Assembly (NCBI GenBank): GCA_964035795.1
Contig: OZ038323.1
Location: 9,259,284 to 9,323,283 of the forward strand
DNA length: 64,000 nt
Direction of reading: 5' to 3'
Origin: Pterobdella sp. o SKG-2022
Taxonomy: Eukaryota; Annelida; Clitellata; Hirudinida; Piscicolidae
Part shown: positions 1 through 25,000 of the stretch, one piece after another
Numbering within the stretch: position 1 is the first letter of the stretch
How the letters are laid out: each line of letters opens with the position of its first letter
Position numbers and translations under genes: made by a program
Notes under the pieces: generated by a model
What the model was told of the DNA's origin: nothing
Databases searched by the model: none
The model's input: only the letters and a program-made list of their open reading frames with translations

Positions 1-3000
1 ACAAGTTTTTAATGGTTTTGAAGTCAAACGTTTGATCTGTGAAATCTTTCATTTCAGCCACTTTGATGTGGAAGTGTGGTGAACATTTAGAATGACTTTT
101 TTTTTGGATTTATTTGAAGCAATTAAAAATAAAACCTTGCATGTCTGAGGTTCATAATTGAAAGAAAAAGTCAGGCTTTCATTAAACTTCTCTGGAGAGA
201 TTAAAAAATTGAAATCATTTGTTAAAGACGGAATAAATCATTCAAATGAAATATAGGTTTTTAAATGGATCATTAAATTTAAAAAATGTTCACTTTTATT
301 CTATTATGACTATTGTTTTGTTCACCTTTGTTTCAAAACAAAATAAAACCAACAAGGGGAAATAATGACAGTAAAACGTCTGAATCATGTCTACAGCTCT
401 CAAGAAATCTTCCAATACATGTTTAAATCCATGTTTTCGTGGATACACGTAACTATTAAGACATAATCAAAAAAGTCTTCGTGCGTGTATTTATAATAAA
501 ACTAGAGGGATACTCAGATCTTTGCCTTTTTTCTCAGTAGATCTACGCAAATTCTTTTTTCTACAAAAACCAAATGTAATTTGATGTTTCAAATTGTCTT
601 CGTAGTTTCGTTGGAAAAAGTACTTTAAATCATTTAGTTATGCAATCGATCTTGCTTCAAAATTGATTAGCTACAATTACTTTTTTGAACTCTCGTTTAT
701 TCCAATGTTTCACGACTCAAATCCTTTCTTAATACCATCCCTTTCTAAGTTTTTTTTTGGAACATGGTTACATTTTCAGGGTTTAAATAACTCTTACGCC
801 AAAAATTTTTTTGGAAATGTCATTAGACAAACGTTCATTATTAAATAAAATTTATTTTGTGCTAGCATTTATTAAAATTAATTCTATTACTGTGGCAACC
901 CATACATTTTAATAAACAAATAAAACTGTACTTTTCGATAAGTTCAACCTTATAATGAAGCATTAAACGGATTTTATGTTGGAGGTATTTATGTAAGTAA
1001 AACTTAATAAGCAAAATAAAATCAACCGTAAACTCTATATAACCCAAAATAAAATTTAATGCACTAGCTAGCATATGCTTAAAACTTTATAAGTATAAAC
1101 GTTGGAAAAATCACTTCACGTCAAACTTAATCACTAATGCTTGTGAACTCGTGGAAATAAGAGAATGTATCAATTTAGATTTAGACTCAAAGATCTATTG
1201 AAGTTTAAAATATAATCAGCTTAGAAGAAATATCACTTCTTCAAAAAGCCTTGGTGAGCATTTGTTGGAGTACATAAATAAGCTCTCATTGAATTAAGAA
1301 GTTAATAAATTAACTCAAAAAAGCAACATTTCCAACAAATTTACTGTTCATAAACTCCAATAGCGCTATAATAAATTCAAGAAATCAGATTCATGCATTT
1401 TTCTCATCTTCAAAACAGCTTGATGTTGAGAACATTTTCAAAAGCTTTGAGAGATCTCACAATAAGTAGCCTGGTGTGAGACGAAGAGAGTTTTTATTCG
1501 TCAAAATTCTACATGAATCATTTTAGCTTATGTTTTTTGTTGAATAGAATCTTTTGTGAGTATGAAGCATTTTTTGGATAGAAAATAATGGTAATTAACT
1601 AGCCTTCTATAAAGAAATTCATGTTTTTGTTTTGTTTGATAACTTATTTAAAATTTTAAAAAATTTTCAATGTATTCTGATGTGTTTTTAACTTTCCACA
1701 CTATGTTTCTCGAATATTGAGAAAAAAAACTGAAATTAAATTATTTTTTTGAGAATTAATCATTTCCATTGTAGAAAGAAACTTTTCAACTAAATAAAAA
1801 TGCTCTTAAACACGTAATGTGCTCTAACGCGATGAAGATATCGTGAAGATTCTGTAAAGAAACTCAAAAGATCCCCTGTCCGCCATATGTAATGCATTTC
1901 AATTGCGTTATATTAAGGTTTATTTACTTGTCGTCTATGCAATAAGTTTCATTGCTGTTTAAACTAATGAGAAAAATAAATTTTATTGGAATAACATTGT
2001 TCATTTTGTTTTTGAAGACATAACTTTGCATTAAGCTAACAAGAAATTCTGTAGGGAATATTGCGGTTATTTATAAGCTTTTTAGGTGTATTTTTTTCAC
2101 CCTTTTAAAAATTAAATTTTTCTTGAAGATTAACGTACGACAAATGCCATCTCCTGAATTTGCAAATTTTAACTTCAAATTTAATTTTGAAACGCTCGTC
2201 AAAAGTTTCAAAAAAAATTAAAAAACAGCGAAAATTACTCTTGCACTTCAAATTCACGATTAAAACGTATTCAAAGCGTAGTTGAAAAGCATTGGCACAA
2301 TTTACGCAGCTATTAAAAACAGCGTCACAATTAAGTATCACCCCACAACTGCAGACGACTTAAATGATAAGGAAGAAGGACATATAGAAGCTATAAAACA
2401 AGGTAACAATTGAGAGAGTTCCCTTTTTAAAGGAAAAACAAAGCAAGAAATTCTTGTTTATATCTTCATCACGTGTATTGACGTGTAGAAAATTGCCAAG
2501 CTGAATACCTGTTTAAAACTTTTGTAGTTAGATTTGCAAATGATTTTCGGTGATTGTAAATTTATGACACGGAAGGTGTTTGAAAATTAGTTTATCGAAA
2601 TTTTGAAAATAAAAAGCTTAGAGATAAGAGCGTATTTTTTATTATAAGAGAAATTTCTGAAAGTAAGGTTCTGCATTAAAAAGAGTTTTTAAACGTTTTT
2701 ATTGATTTTTTCATTTTGGTCATTATTTGTCAACTATAAAAAAGAAAGAGAAAAAAAGCTTTGATGGCCAAAGATTACAAAGGTATTGCTTTTCTAAACT
2801 CAATTATTATTATTCTTCGCATAATTTTAGATTTTTTCCTTGAATAATTCATAATTCTTATTGACAATTCTATTATTTTTTCAGATTATCATTTCGGTTT
2901 TAAAAATTAGCTTTCTTTTATATAAATTCTTTTTATTGAGCTGCAAAAGACTGATTCGGGACGAACGTCACTGTAAAAAGAGGCTTTTGTTGCGCTATAT

Positions 3001-5660
3001 TCATGCAACCTCTTAAACTTGACCCAATGCACAATCCCTGTTAATATGCCTCATCATTAGGCCGGGATAACAACGTCTTAACTATTTTCTCACTGAATTT
3101 CCGGTCTTTATTGGTCTTAATCATGAATTCCATAATTAAATATTGTTAAGAGTTTGTGATAGGAATTATTTTGATAATTTTGAGAAATGTAGAGATGGGA
3201 ATTAGAAACGTAATCAGTTGCAAGGCAAGGATTTAAGTTTTCCCATCAAATTAATCCGACTTTTTCTATTTTTGTTTCAATATTATACCAAAATCTTTCA
3301 AAATATTCAATATAGTCTTTTGAAGAGCGTCTATGTATCGTTTATTCGCATATTTTCAGCTTAAACACTTCAATAATGAAGGTTTCAAAAATTTAGGTTT
3401 TATAAGAAAATCTTTATAACAATTAGAAGTTTAAAAAGAAATCTTAGAACGGTTATTGAAGCTTTGAAGTTGACAACCAGAATAATAATACGCTAATGTA
3501 AGAGCCCTTTCTTCTTTTAAGCAAAACATTTGGAGGTTTTTTTTCAAGATTTGAGTGATATATTAATCAGATAATTCAACTTGAATAGCGGCAATAAAGA
3601 GATAATGTTTATATAAAACAAAAATTAAAATGCTACGCAATCTCCACAATCCCTCACCATACTAAGGGATTATTTACACACTTTAAAAGCCTCAATGCAT
3701 TGTAATTAGTTTGAACCGTAAAAGTATACAACAAAAGTTAAAATTTCATGGATGCCTTTCTGGAATATACTTCTACTTTGAGTTTATGTTTAGATCGATA
3801 AAATTTTTAAAATTTTCCAAAATATTTTTAACATGAAATAATCTATTTAACGTATTTATAGGACCCTTTCATGGAAGACTTGCTATAACTTATAGCTCGA
3901 GTCTGCCAGCATATTAGCACATAAATTTTCGTTAAATGGAAATTTAAATATTGTGATGTACATAAAAATTTTTTCATTCCTAAATAATTCATGAGTGGAA
4001 AGGGAGAAATCGTGTGGAAATTTATCGGAATTTTTTTATAGTTCTGCTACAAAGGCATTGATACGGATTCTTAAGTTTCGTGAAAATTTCATTATATTGT
4101 CATTAATAAAAATTCAAAAAATTATCAAGTTTTTTTTACATTCAAAATGAACGCAAATAAACGTGACTGAAAATGTTTTTACAAACGGAGAAATAAAAAA
4201 AGACAAATGATTAGAATTATTGTGGCATAACCACCAGAACGTTCTCTTTTTTATGCATGCAAGCTTTTCACAAATAAACCTCATAGAGAAGCACTATTGT
4301 CTCAAAAAGTCTCGCCAATAGTGACGAATAAATTGAACTAATAATGCAGCGTGAAGGAGGAAAGTGCGAACAATTTTTATGATGTCTTTACTGCCACTCA
4401 ACTCTCAAGATTGTGCATTTTTTCTGTTTGAAACTTGTGATTCTGCACGAAGCCTGCTTGTAGAGTGAAGAGGTTTTAAGTGGTCTGTGAATAATTTAAG
4501 AAAGCTCACGTTGGAAAAGCTTGAAGCACAAATGCGCAAAGAAAATTGTGACAAAATCGAGTGCAAATTTTAATATGAATCTCAATAAACTTGTCAGCTT
4601 GAAGTCTTTGAAGTCAATAAATGATGTTGAATTTACATTTTATGGCACAAGAATTTAAATGAAAGATTCGTCATTTAAAATTGCTGGAAATATTTCAGAT
4701 ATGTATTGAAAAAGGTTGTGTAAGCTCAAATAAGAAAGGTCCGTGAAAATTAACTAAACGTTTCTGTCACTTCAATAGCAAATTAAAAATTCTTAACCTA
4801 ATTTCAAAAATTAAACTTCATTTTAAATTGAAAAAAAAACTTAATAGAAATAACTGCTTGAAATTTAAAGGGGGTAGAAATATCTCTTCAAAGTGGCATT
4901 CAATCAACACTAATCAATTTAAAATTAGATCTTCAATGATCTATATTGAAGAATTTTCAAACTATGATGAAAAATCATTGAAGGCTTGAAAAATATCAAT
5001 TTAAAACCTCCATTTCAAAATTAATTACAATATGAAACGTCCCTAAAGCCATTGTTCTTTTCAACAGCATGAGAACCACTGGAAAACTTAATAATCTAAC
5101 ACATCATGCTCTGTCATTAACGGAAGCCTTAAATTAGCATGTAAATTGTACTTTTCTGGGTTAACAGTTTGCATGAGAAAACTTGGGTGATATGTAAAAA
5201 AATGTTGTCTAGTATGTAAATGAGGGGACAGCACCGCATTTATTATATTCGAGCTGAAGTTAATGTCATGCGGGTATATTTTAATTGTATTCTATAGAAA
5301 GCGCCATTTTAATATTTTATGTCGAATGCATGATGTTCAAGGCTTTATCTACATAAGTTCATTCAACATTTTTATACATGTTTGTATCTATAATTTTTCA
5401 TCATGAAACTTCGAAATTAACTTTAATGGTACTCTCAAAGTGAAATTATTAGCGTATCAAGCATTTTCAGTAAAGTTTGATTTATAGATTTTTTAATGCG
5501 AGTTGAAAGATCAGAATGACTATTTGTCTTAAGAAGCAAATTCCGTCTTATACTAACACGAACAATGGCCATTAAAAATGCCAATTCATCATTCACGATT
5601 TTTATTAGATTTTAAAGTATAAACACACACAAAAACATCCATAACCTCAATTCTCTGCAG
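1..5660. other. AT-rich stretch upstream of the first identified receptor exon
   Basis: No exon could be identified with confidence. The stretch is AT-rich with stops in all frames and contains only short open frames. Because the first receptor exon at 5661 starts inside the amino-terminal domain behind a strong acceptor, this stretch is most likely intron, possibly with further short receptor exons. One 48-nt candidate exon lies at 2355-2402 (see findings). Nothing else with a recognisable product was seen. Confidence 0.5.
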
Positions 5661-17389
<11,729 letters not shown>

Positions 17390-17567
17390 TTTAAATTTTT
17401 TTTTCGAATGGTTTTTTAGCGATTAATTCCAAATATATTTATTATGCTACAGCTTGAATAATTTTTATTTAAAATTTATTCAAATGTTTAAAACCTTTAG
17501 GAAATTTTGTATTGTGCTTTTTTCGCAAACGCTAAATGTTTTTGTATAAATTAGATACAATTTTGTG

Positions 17568-17573
17568 AATAAA
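17568..17573 (+). terminator. Poly(A) signal of the glutamate receptor gene
   Basis: AATAAA 179 nt after the receptor stop codon, followed by further AATAAAATAAA-like sequence to about 17600. Confidence 0.5.
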
Positions 17574-17762
17574 CTCTTAAAATAATAAAATAAATTAGTT
17601 TCATTTATAATAAACTAATAAAATGTCTTTAAATATAGATCTTTATATAAATACCCATGTAAATGAACATGATGTTGACTGTTATTTGTAGAAGAGACCC
17701 GGTTTTGTTGAGAATTTTTTGAAAATTCGTTAGCAAACTTACTAAAAACAAAATCTAGCATA

Positions 17763-17891
17763 AACACTAAAGGTAATTTTATTAAGTACAAAGCTTTTCG
17801 TTAACAAAGTAACATTATCAAGTATCAAGTACTTGATAATGTTACTTTGTTAACGAAAAGCTTTGTACTTAATAAAATTACCTTTAGTGTT
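17763..17891. repeat. Perfect 62-bp inverted repeat with a 5-nt spacer
   Basis: The left arm 17763-17824 and right arm 17830-17891 are exact reverse complements by base-by-base reading; the spacer is tcaag. The arms begin AACACTAAAGG and end near the centre with TTATCAAGTA. The structure could form a long hairpin. A 14-nt direct repeat (caaaatctagcata) lies at 17749-17762, touching the left arm, and again at 17903-17916, 11 nt beyond the right arm, like a target-site duplication. No coding content. It may be a foldback or MITE-like insertion or a replication template-switch product. Confidence 0.95.
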
Positions 17892-19056
17892 CAAATAATT
17901 TTCAAAATCTAGCATATAATAAAAACATTAATAAGTTAACTATTCAGTGCTCAGCATTAAACAAAACATGGTTTTAAGTTCCTGATACCAAAGGAAAGTT
18001 CCAGCGAAGTATCCTTGAAATTTTCATTGAAAACTCGAGATTTTTTGTACTCATTAGTTTTCCAAGGATTTAAAAAAATGACGGTGAGATTATATAAACA
18101 AGTTAAAAATAGCAGAAATGTAAAATTGTTGTGCACGTTTGTGGTTGCTTAGTATGGGATGTGAGTCCAAATAGTCACAAAAATTGTCCCACAAAGTAAA
18201 AACAAAAAGTTGATTGATTTATAAAAGTGAGAAGCGTCTAGGTTCTAAACTATCAGACTCTATTATATTGCTCCAAACTTGAAAGTTTCGAGTAAATCAA
18301 AAGTTTTTTTCTTAGAGTCTTTTTACTTTCATTAAAAATAAGTGGCCAATTTGAAAGTATGTTTCAGATTAAAAAGTTTTTTCATAATTGCACTTCATAT
18401 GCAATGCCACTTAAAAAGTTTTTTCTTTATAATATCAAATACATCTGGGCCCGTTAGACCATGGTCAGCCTTCAATGATAGTTGTGCCTTGTTCAAATTA
18501 CTCCACACACAAAATTAAAAATCTCATTTGTGTAGTTTCCAAAGTGTCAATGTACTTTTTTGTCAAATTATCTCTTTTAAATCGTTTTTATCCATAAATT
18601 CTAAGCCTTCATTACTCAACAAAGCCTTATAAAAAAGTTATATTCAACTTCAATTTTAAAATAGTGGTGATCTAGAGACTGAATGAAAGCTTGTTTTAAA
18701 AGGCTCTTTTACATTTCGACGAACCCCATCCTTTACATGCATGTGAATGTAGCGAGGATAAATGAAATGCAATCAATCTCTCCTCGCAATTCATCTGTCG
18801 CTTGATCAGACAAATTTGTTGCTTGTGTGCAAAATATTTGTCTTTAGTTGTTGTAGTTTGTGGCTTGCATTAGAAGTATGGCTCAAATAGATTGCTTTTC
18901 TGTTTCATTTCGTCTTAACTTTTGATGATTCGATCGTTAAACATTCGAAAACTTTTAAAGTTTTATTAAGAAACCTTATCACGTTGTTATAAATAGGAGT
19001 AATGCCTAAAAAAAATAGTTTCCAACTGAAAATTAAATAACCATAAAAGGAAAGAG

Positions 19057-22000
19057 CTATACTGAAAGGTAATAAAATAAGCTGCTGAGAGACTTGCCAA
19101 TGTGGGACAGATGCATTCTGGGGCTGCCGGCATAGTTATAGTTTCTTTCAAGCGATATTCGTAATTATGTTGAAAATTATTGTGAAGACTGGATGTGTTT
19201 AGTAGCTTGGAGTGGTGGTTGGTGTGATTTTGGTGCTGTGAACGATTGTGATGGTGGTGGTGGTGGTGGTGGTGGTGGTGGTGGGTGTGATTCAAGGGCA
19301 GAAGAGGAAAAGTGAATCGGCTTTTCCTCGTGGTGGTTGGTAGCAAAGTGCTTTTCTTTCTCACTTTTACACAGTCTGGTAGGAAGTCGTACGAATACTG
19401 TAATCTGCGTTTTAATAGGCATAAAGTCATTTTGAGATATCTAGTTGATTAAAATTCTAATTTAAGTTATGTGAGAACCAGCCATAAATATTAATGAAAA
19501 TCTATTAAAACCTCATTTGGTTATCGATCAATTTTTACCATTTATTCATAAAAACTTCCAATAATTTACCATAAACGTCACATAATTAAAAAATTGATTC
19601 AAAAATTAACATTTAAATGATATTTAAAGACTAGATGGAATAGAATCCCCTGGCAACAATACAGAGCCATAACTTTGGCATCATGTTTATATTTATAATT
19701 TAATTTATTGCCAAGTACTATCATCTTGCATTTCAATTAACTTATAACTGAATTTACTGGCAGGAACAACAAAAAAAGAAAACAACAAAAACAATAACAA
19801 CAAAAATAAAAAAAACAACAAAAAATAATAGCAACACAACAACAACAACAACAAATAAAGCTTCTGGATAGACTAACTTATCAAGAATTTGATAATGTAA
19901 TTTAGTTTCAAAAAAACTTCATGCATTGTTGTTAATAAACCTTTGTAGAATTTTTGAACTATAAAACAAGTGCCACAATAGTAAAAGCAATGAACAGAAT
20001 TATAAATGAAATACAGTGGATTATTTCGAAATATTTTTGTTAGTTTTAATTATTTTATTTTTTCATGAATTTTTTTCGAATTATGAGAAATTTTAAAAAA
20101 CATGTTTATTCCAAAAATTATCTAAAATTCTCAATATGTGAAACTTTATCATAATTCATTACTGTTGTAATAATCATCATCGATACAAAATATCTCACTT
20201 AAAATTACGTTATTGAGAACCATTCTGAGCACAAGCCATTACTTATCAAATTTTTATACTGTTATATGAATTAAATAGAATAATATATTTTTAATTCTCT
20301 TATTGAAACCATTTTAATAACAAACAATGAAGTGACACCCTCTTGATATGATGGAATTTCTTTTGAAATGAACGAACCAAGTTTTGCTATTCGTCTGATC
20401 TTTCAACACTCAACAATAAGATGATAAACTTTGGCATTTTTGACTCGAAAATAACCACCGTTTTCTAAAATTCATAATTATAATTTTTTTGTTAAATAAA
20501 TGATTATTTTTTTTATTTTAAAAAAAATTATTTTTCAATATTTTTTTTTCTAGTTAGCGTGAGTCTCGAGTGATAGCTATTCTTAGTATTATTTTTCCAC
20601 AGTTACACAGGGCAAAGTTTCAAAACTAGGTTGGTCCCAAAGGTGTGCAAGCGTTATTTGATTGAAAGTGCCTCATTCCTTCAATGCTTTCTCGTGATTC
20701 CAAATCAATAAGTATTATACATTGCTTGCAGGCATCACCTCCCATCACAGAGTGAGACTCCTCTTAAGGAGATTAAACTTTTATATACACATCATGAATC
20801 AGTTTTAAGATTCTCTTTTAGATGCTGGTTGTAAGGATTGATTATAAGATGACCTCATCCAATCCATTAAAAAATGTTTTGGATACGTAACCTTGTTTTC
20901 AAGTAAAAATAATATATTTTAATAGGGGAGGTTTGAGAGGAATTATGATGTAATATTAAAAGGAATAATAAAAGCAACTAGTTTTGCAATAATAATTAGT
21001 TTCAAAATAATAATAATAAGAAGAATAATATTACTAATATATAGTTTAAAAAACTTAGTTATAAGATTTTTTGATTGAATGCAAATGATTCCCGAAAAGT
21101 TCTGAGTCAGAAATTTGTTGTAAAATGTTGATCGAAACAATAGCAAGATTTATTTAGCGCTTATTTCACAAAATTTTAGTTTAATTTTTATAGAACTTAA
21201 TAATTAAGAGAGCATCACCTTATGAGAGGATGGATAACTTTTTTGGCTTCTTTTCCACATTCCTCTTCCACTATTTGTTCCATGCATCTCATTAATCCTT
21301 CTACGTGGTCACTGTGTGCGAGTGTTTTTTGGTATGTTTGTACACGCGTGTGTGAACGTGCATGTACAAAAAACACGACATTAATTCCCTTTAACTCCAT
21401 ATCAACCCCGCATAAAAAGGCAGCGCTATAAAAACAATTAGACACCAATAAAACGCAATCAAACTCACAAAGCAGAATGGTTGGTGAGTTTCTGGCATTT
21501 GAGTCTGTACATCAAACTGTTGTTTGTCTGGCTGCCCAAGATCTCCCTGCAGAGAGGCAAGCCTCGTGAGGTTTTGAGGACTTTCTTGTAGCAGGGAAGG
21601 TGCTGGAGGTAGGCTGTGGTAGTGGAGGAAGAGATAAGATAAAGATGTGGTAGTGTAGACAGAGAAGGTTTCGTGGTGTAGTGATGGGGGGATGGATGAA
21701 AGAAACCATTGGTGCGATAAAATATTAAATATTTTTTTTTTGCTTTTTATATTTTATTTTTATTTTGCTACAATTGTTCTATTGTTGTGGTTGATATTAT
21801 TTTTTTGTGTGTTAGTATTTTTGAAATTAATTTATTTTATGTTTATCATTATTTTCATCAAATTTCACAACATATAATTTTATTTAAAGGGATCTATTTA
21901 AATTCATGGTGTTTTTTAGCATCACTCATCAAAACGACATATTAAATTCTCGAAAGAAATACCAGTTGTCTCGGAGCAGATGTGGACCAATAAAAACCAA

Positions 22001-25000
22001 AATAATAAAAATATAATGAAAAAATAATAAGAATAATAACCAAAATAATCTCAAATTGATAATAAAAAATTTAAAAAAACTAGTAAAAATTTTATGAAAA
22101 AATTTATGAAAAAATTGATAGAGAAAAATGGAAAAAATAATTGAAAATATAAAATAAAAATATAAAAAAATTAAGATATTAAGAGAAAGTAGACGCTAAG
22201 CAGTGGTTATGACGGAATTTTTGAAAAATATCAGATAAATCGAATTGATTTAAAGAAACAAAAAAAACATTATGAATATGTAAAAATGAAAAAAAACACG
22301 TTAATATCGAAAAAATACAACAGGCTTAAAAAAGATATTTTTTCACAAATGTCAGACTCAACAAAATAGCCAAAAAACAACTAGAAACTAGAAAAATGTG
22401 TGGAAAAAATAACCTTAGTTGAGAACAACAATGTAGCAACAAAATCACAAAAAAAAAAATAAAAAAAAAACAAAAAAAAGAAACTAAAACAACATCAAAA
22501 TAAACTCAAAACCAATCTAAAGCAATGACATAAACAAAAAACCAAAAAAAACATAAACAATACAAAAATTAATCAAAACACAAAAAGAAATCAAAACAAA
22601 ACAACAAAAATCAAAAAAAAAACCAAACACCACACCAACCTCCCTCTGAAACGTCACACATATACACGGAAATATCATAAAGTTTCTTCCATTCAAATGA
22701 TGTACCATATACTCTGTCCAGGCCTTCTGGGCAAGTCCTGCGGGAGAGATAGCTCATAATGTATTGAATGTGTTTTGACTTTATAAACAAGGTTTTATTC
22801 TTGATTTTGGTCTGTTTATTCGGGCTGTTCGTGTTTTTTTTGGATGGGTCTGTTGGTGAAGGTGTTTTTAGGTGGATGTGTTGGGGATATGTGTTTTTTA
22901 TCGATGTGTTTTTTGTTGATGTGATTTTGTTGAAATGTTTTTTTTTTGTTGATGTGTGTTGTTTTATATGAGTTTTTTCTTTTGTTAATAAATTCTTCTT
23001 ATATTTTTCTATGTCAGTTTTTAAGCAGTTCTATTTTTAGTCATTAGTTATAAATAGGAAGTTTTTCTTAGTAGTTTACCGAAAACACTGTGTTTTCGTG
23101 CATGCATGTTGATCTTCATGCATCAGTCTATGACTTTTTCATGTTTTTTAATGCTATTTCCCCCAACATATTAAGGTATTTAAATATTAAAAACAATGTT
23201 TTTTGTTTCATGTATTCGTATGTATCTACGAAAAATGATGCATAAGTAGTATGAATTGGGACAAAAAGAATAACTTTTCAGACATCAAAGAAAAATCTTA
23301 AAAGTTGTAAAGGGTGCATTTCAACGCAGTGTAAATGGGCTTCCGTCATCATTACCATCACCACCATCATCATCATCATTGTTATCACCGTCACTACCAC
23401 CCTCATCCTTCCCACCCTCATCATTCCCACCATCATCATCATCATCAACATCCCCAATACCATCTTCATCGTCATCATCATCCTCATCATCATTTCACCT
23501 GTAGATAGGATCAACACAGTTTTCGTATTTTCTTAGTGCTCTGAATAAAAAATTTCAAAGTATTAGCAAACTGATGGAAAAAACGAAAAAAACAACAGTA
23601 AACGTCTAGGCAGAACTACAAACACCACAAATTTTCCGTTTAAAAGCACCAAACCATTCTTTTCATCATGCATTTTTTCACATAATTATTTTTTCCATCA
23701 TCATGATTATTGTTTTCATCTCTAACTCCCACAGTTATACATATATTTCTAAAATATCTCATCTTCATCATTATTTCTTTTGATGTGTTTTTAGTTATAT
23801 TTTCCACTAATAAACGCCCTGTACTCGAAACCTACAATTGAATTGTGTGCAAACAAACAAATGGGTCTGTAGAAAATTCTCAAAAAAACTATTTTAAATA
23901 AATTTTTTCTCGCAACCCAAAAGCGTAACTACAACAAGAGACTCTAAGCAAAACCCTTCAAAAAGCAGAATCACTTAGGCACACCAGCCCCTAAACTAAA
24001 GCCATAAGCTGGACGCACCCAGAACCCATAAGTACCTGCACCATCGGTAGATAGCGTCTATGGGGCTTCTGACCACAGCCAAGAGTGGTGTGTGAAAGTT
24101 CACTCGGACCCTGAAAAATTCCTGGTTGTGGGATGTTTTAATTTTTTTTATGTGTTGGTGTTTCATTAGTTTTGTTGTCTTTTTTTTATATTTTTTATTT
24201 TTGATAAATTTCTTTTTTCGTGCTCATCATTCTTTCTTTTATTTTTTTGTTTTTCTTGTGTTTTTCATATACTTAAGAATCTGCATTCACGTTTATTTGT
24301 ATGTTGTTTTCTTTTTCAATGTATGCCTATACTCAATTTATACGTGTATACAGTTGTCTATACATTCCATGTATTTTTGTGTATGATTTTGTGTTTTTAT
24401 GTGTTTTTATTGATGTTTATTTTTCTGTCAATATCATATTCTTCAAACGCGTTCATGTATTATTTTCTCAATTAGTGTGTATACATATGTACGCGCATAA
24501 TTTTATGCACGTGTGTTTTAAAATTTCATGCAAAAAAGGGTTAATTTTGCATGCGATGATAATATAATGAGAAAAAACTATAAATATTTTTGACGTGGAA
24601 CTGCAAAATAATTGCATCCCAATGCAGGCCTACCCTCATTGAAACAAGATTTCATCTGAATTGAAATATATGGGTCTAAAGACTTATGGGTTAGCGCCTC
24701 TCATCGTTTTTCTTTACATTGTTATTCATCTAGGGGATTTAAATTTTTTGACTTATCGCCACTCTAATTTTGCTTGTTTTCTTTCACTGATTTTTTGTTC
24801 AAATCTTGACGACAAAGTAAAATTGCCTGACATAATTGTATGCAAAACAAAACGTAAGGTATATATATTAAGAATTAAAAATCTAAGGTATTTATTAAAC
24901 AATTTGTGTTGAATAATTACTTAGTTTTTGTTCTTTCACCTTGGTTAACGCTGTAATATTTTCACTTTTTTTTTAATTTTTGGTCTAAAAACTCTGATCA

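Larger units (their letters stand above)
17390..19056. other. Intergenic region between converging genes
   Basis: Lies between the 3' end of the glutamate receptor (plus) and the proposed 3' end of the cysteine-rich gene (minus). It contains the receptor poly(A) signal and the perfect inverted repeat at 17763-17891. No coding exon was recognised. Confidence 0.6.

Noticed and set aside
19177..19430. Minus-strand frames with poly-His or poly-Pro
   Set aside because: Produced by the (GGT)n repeat.
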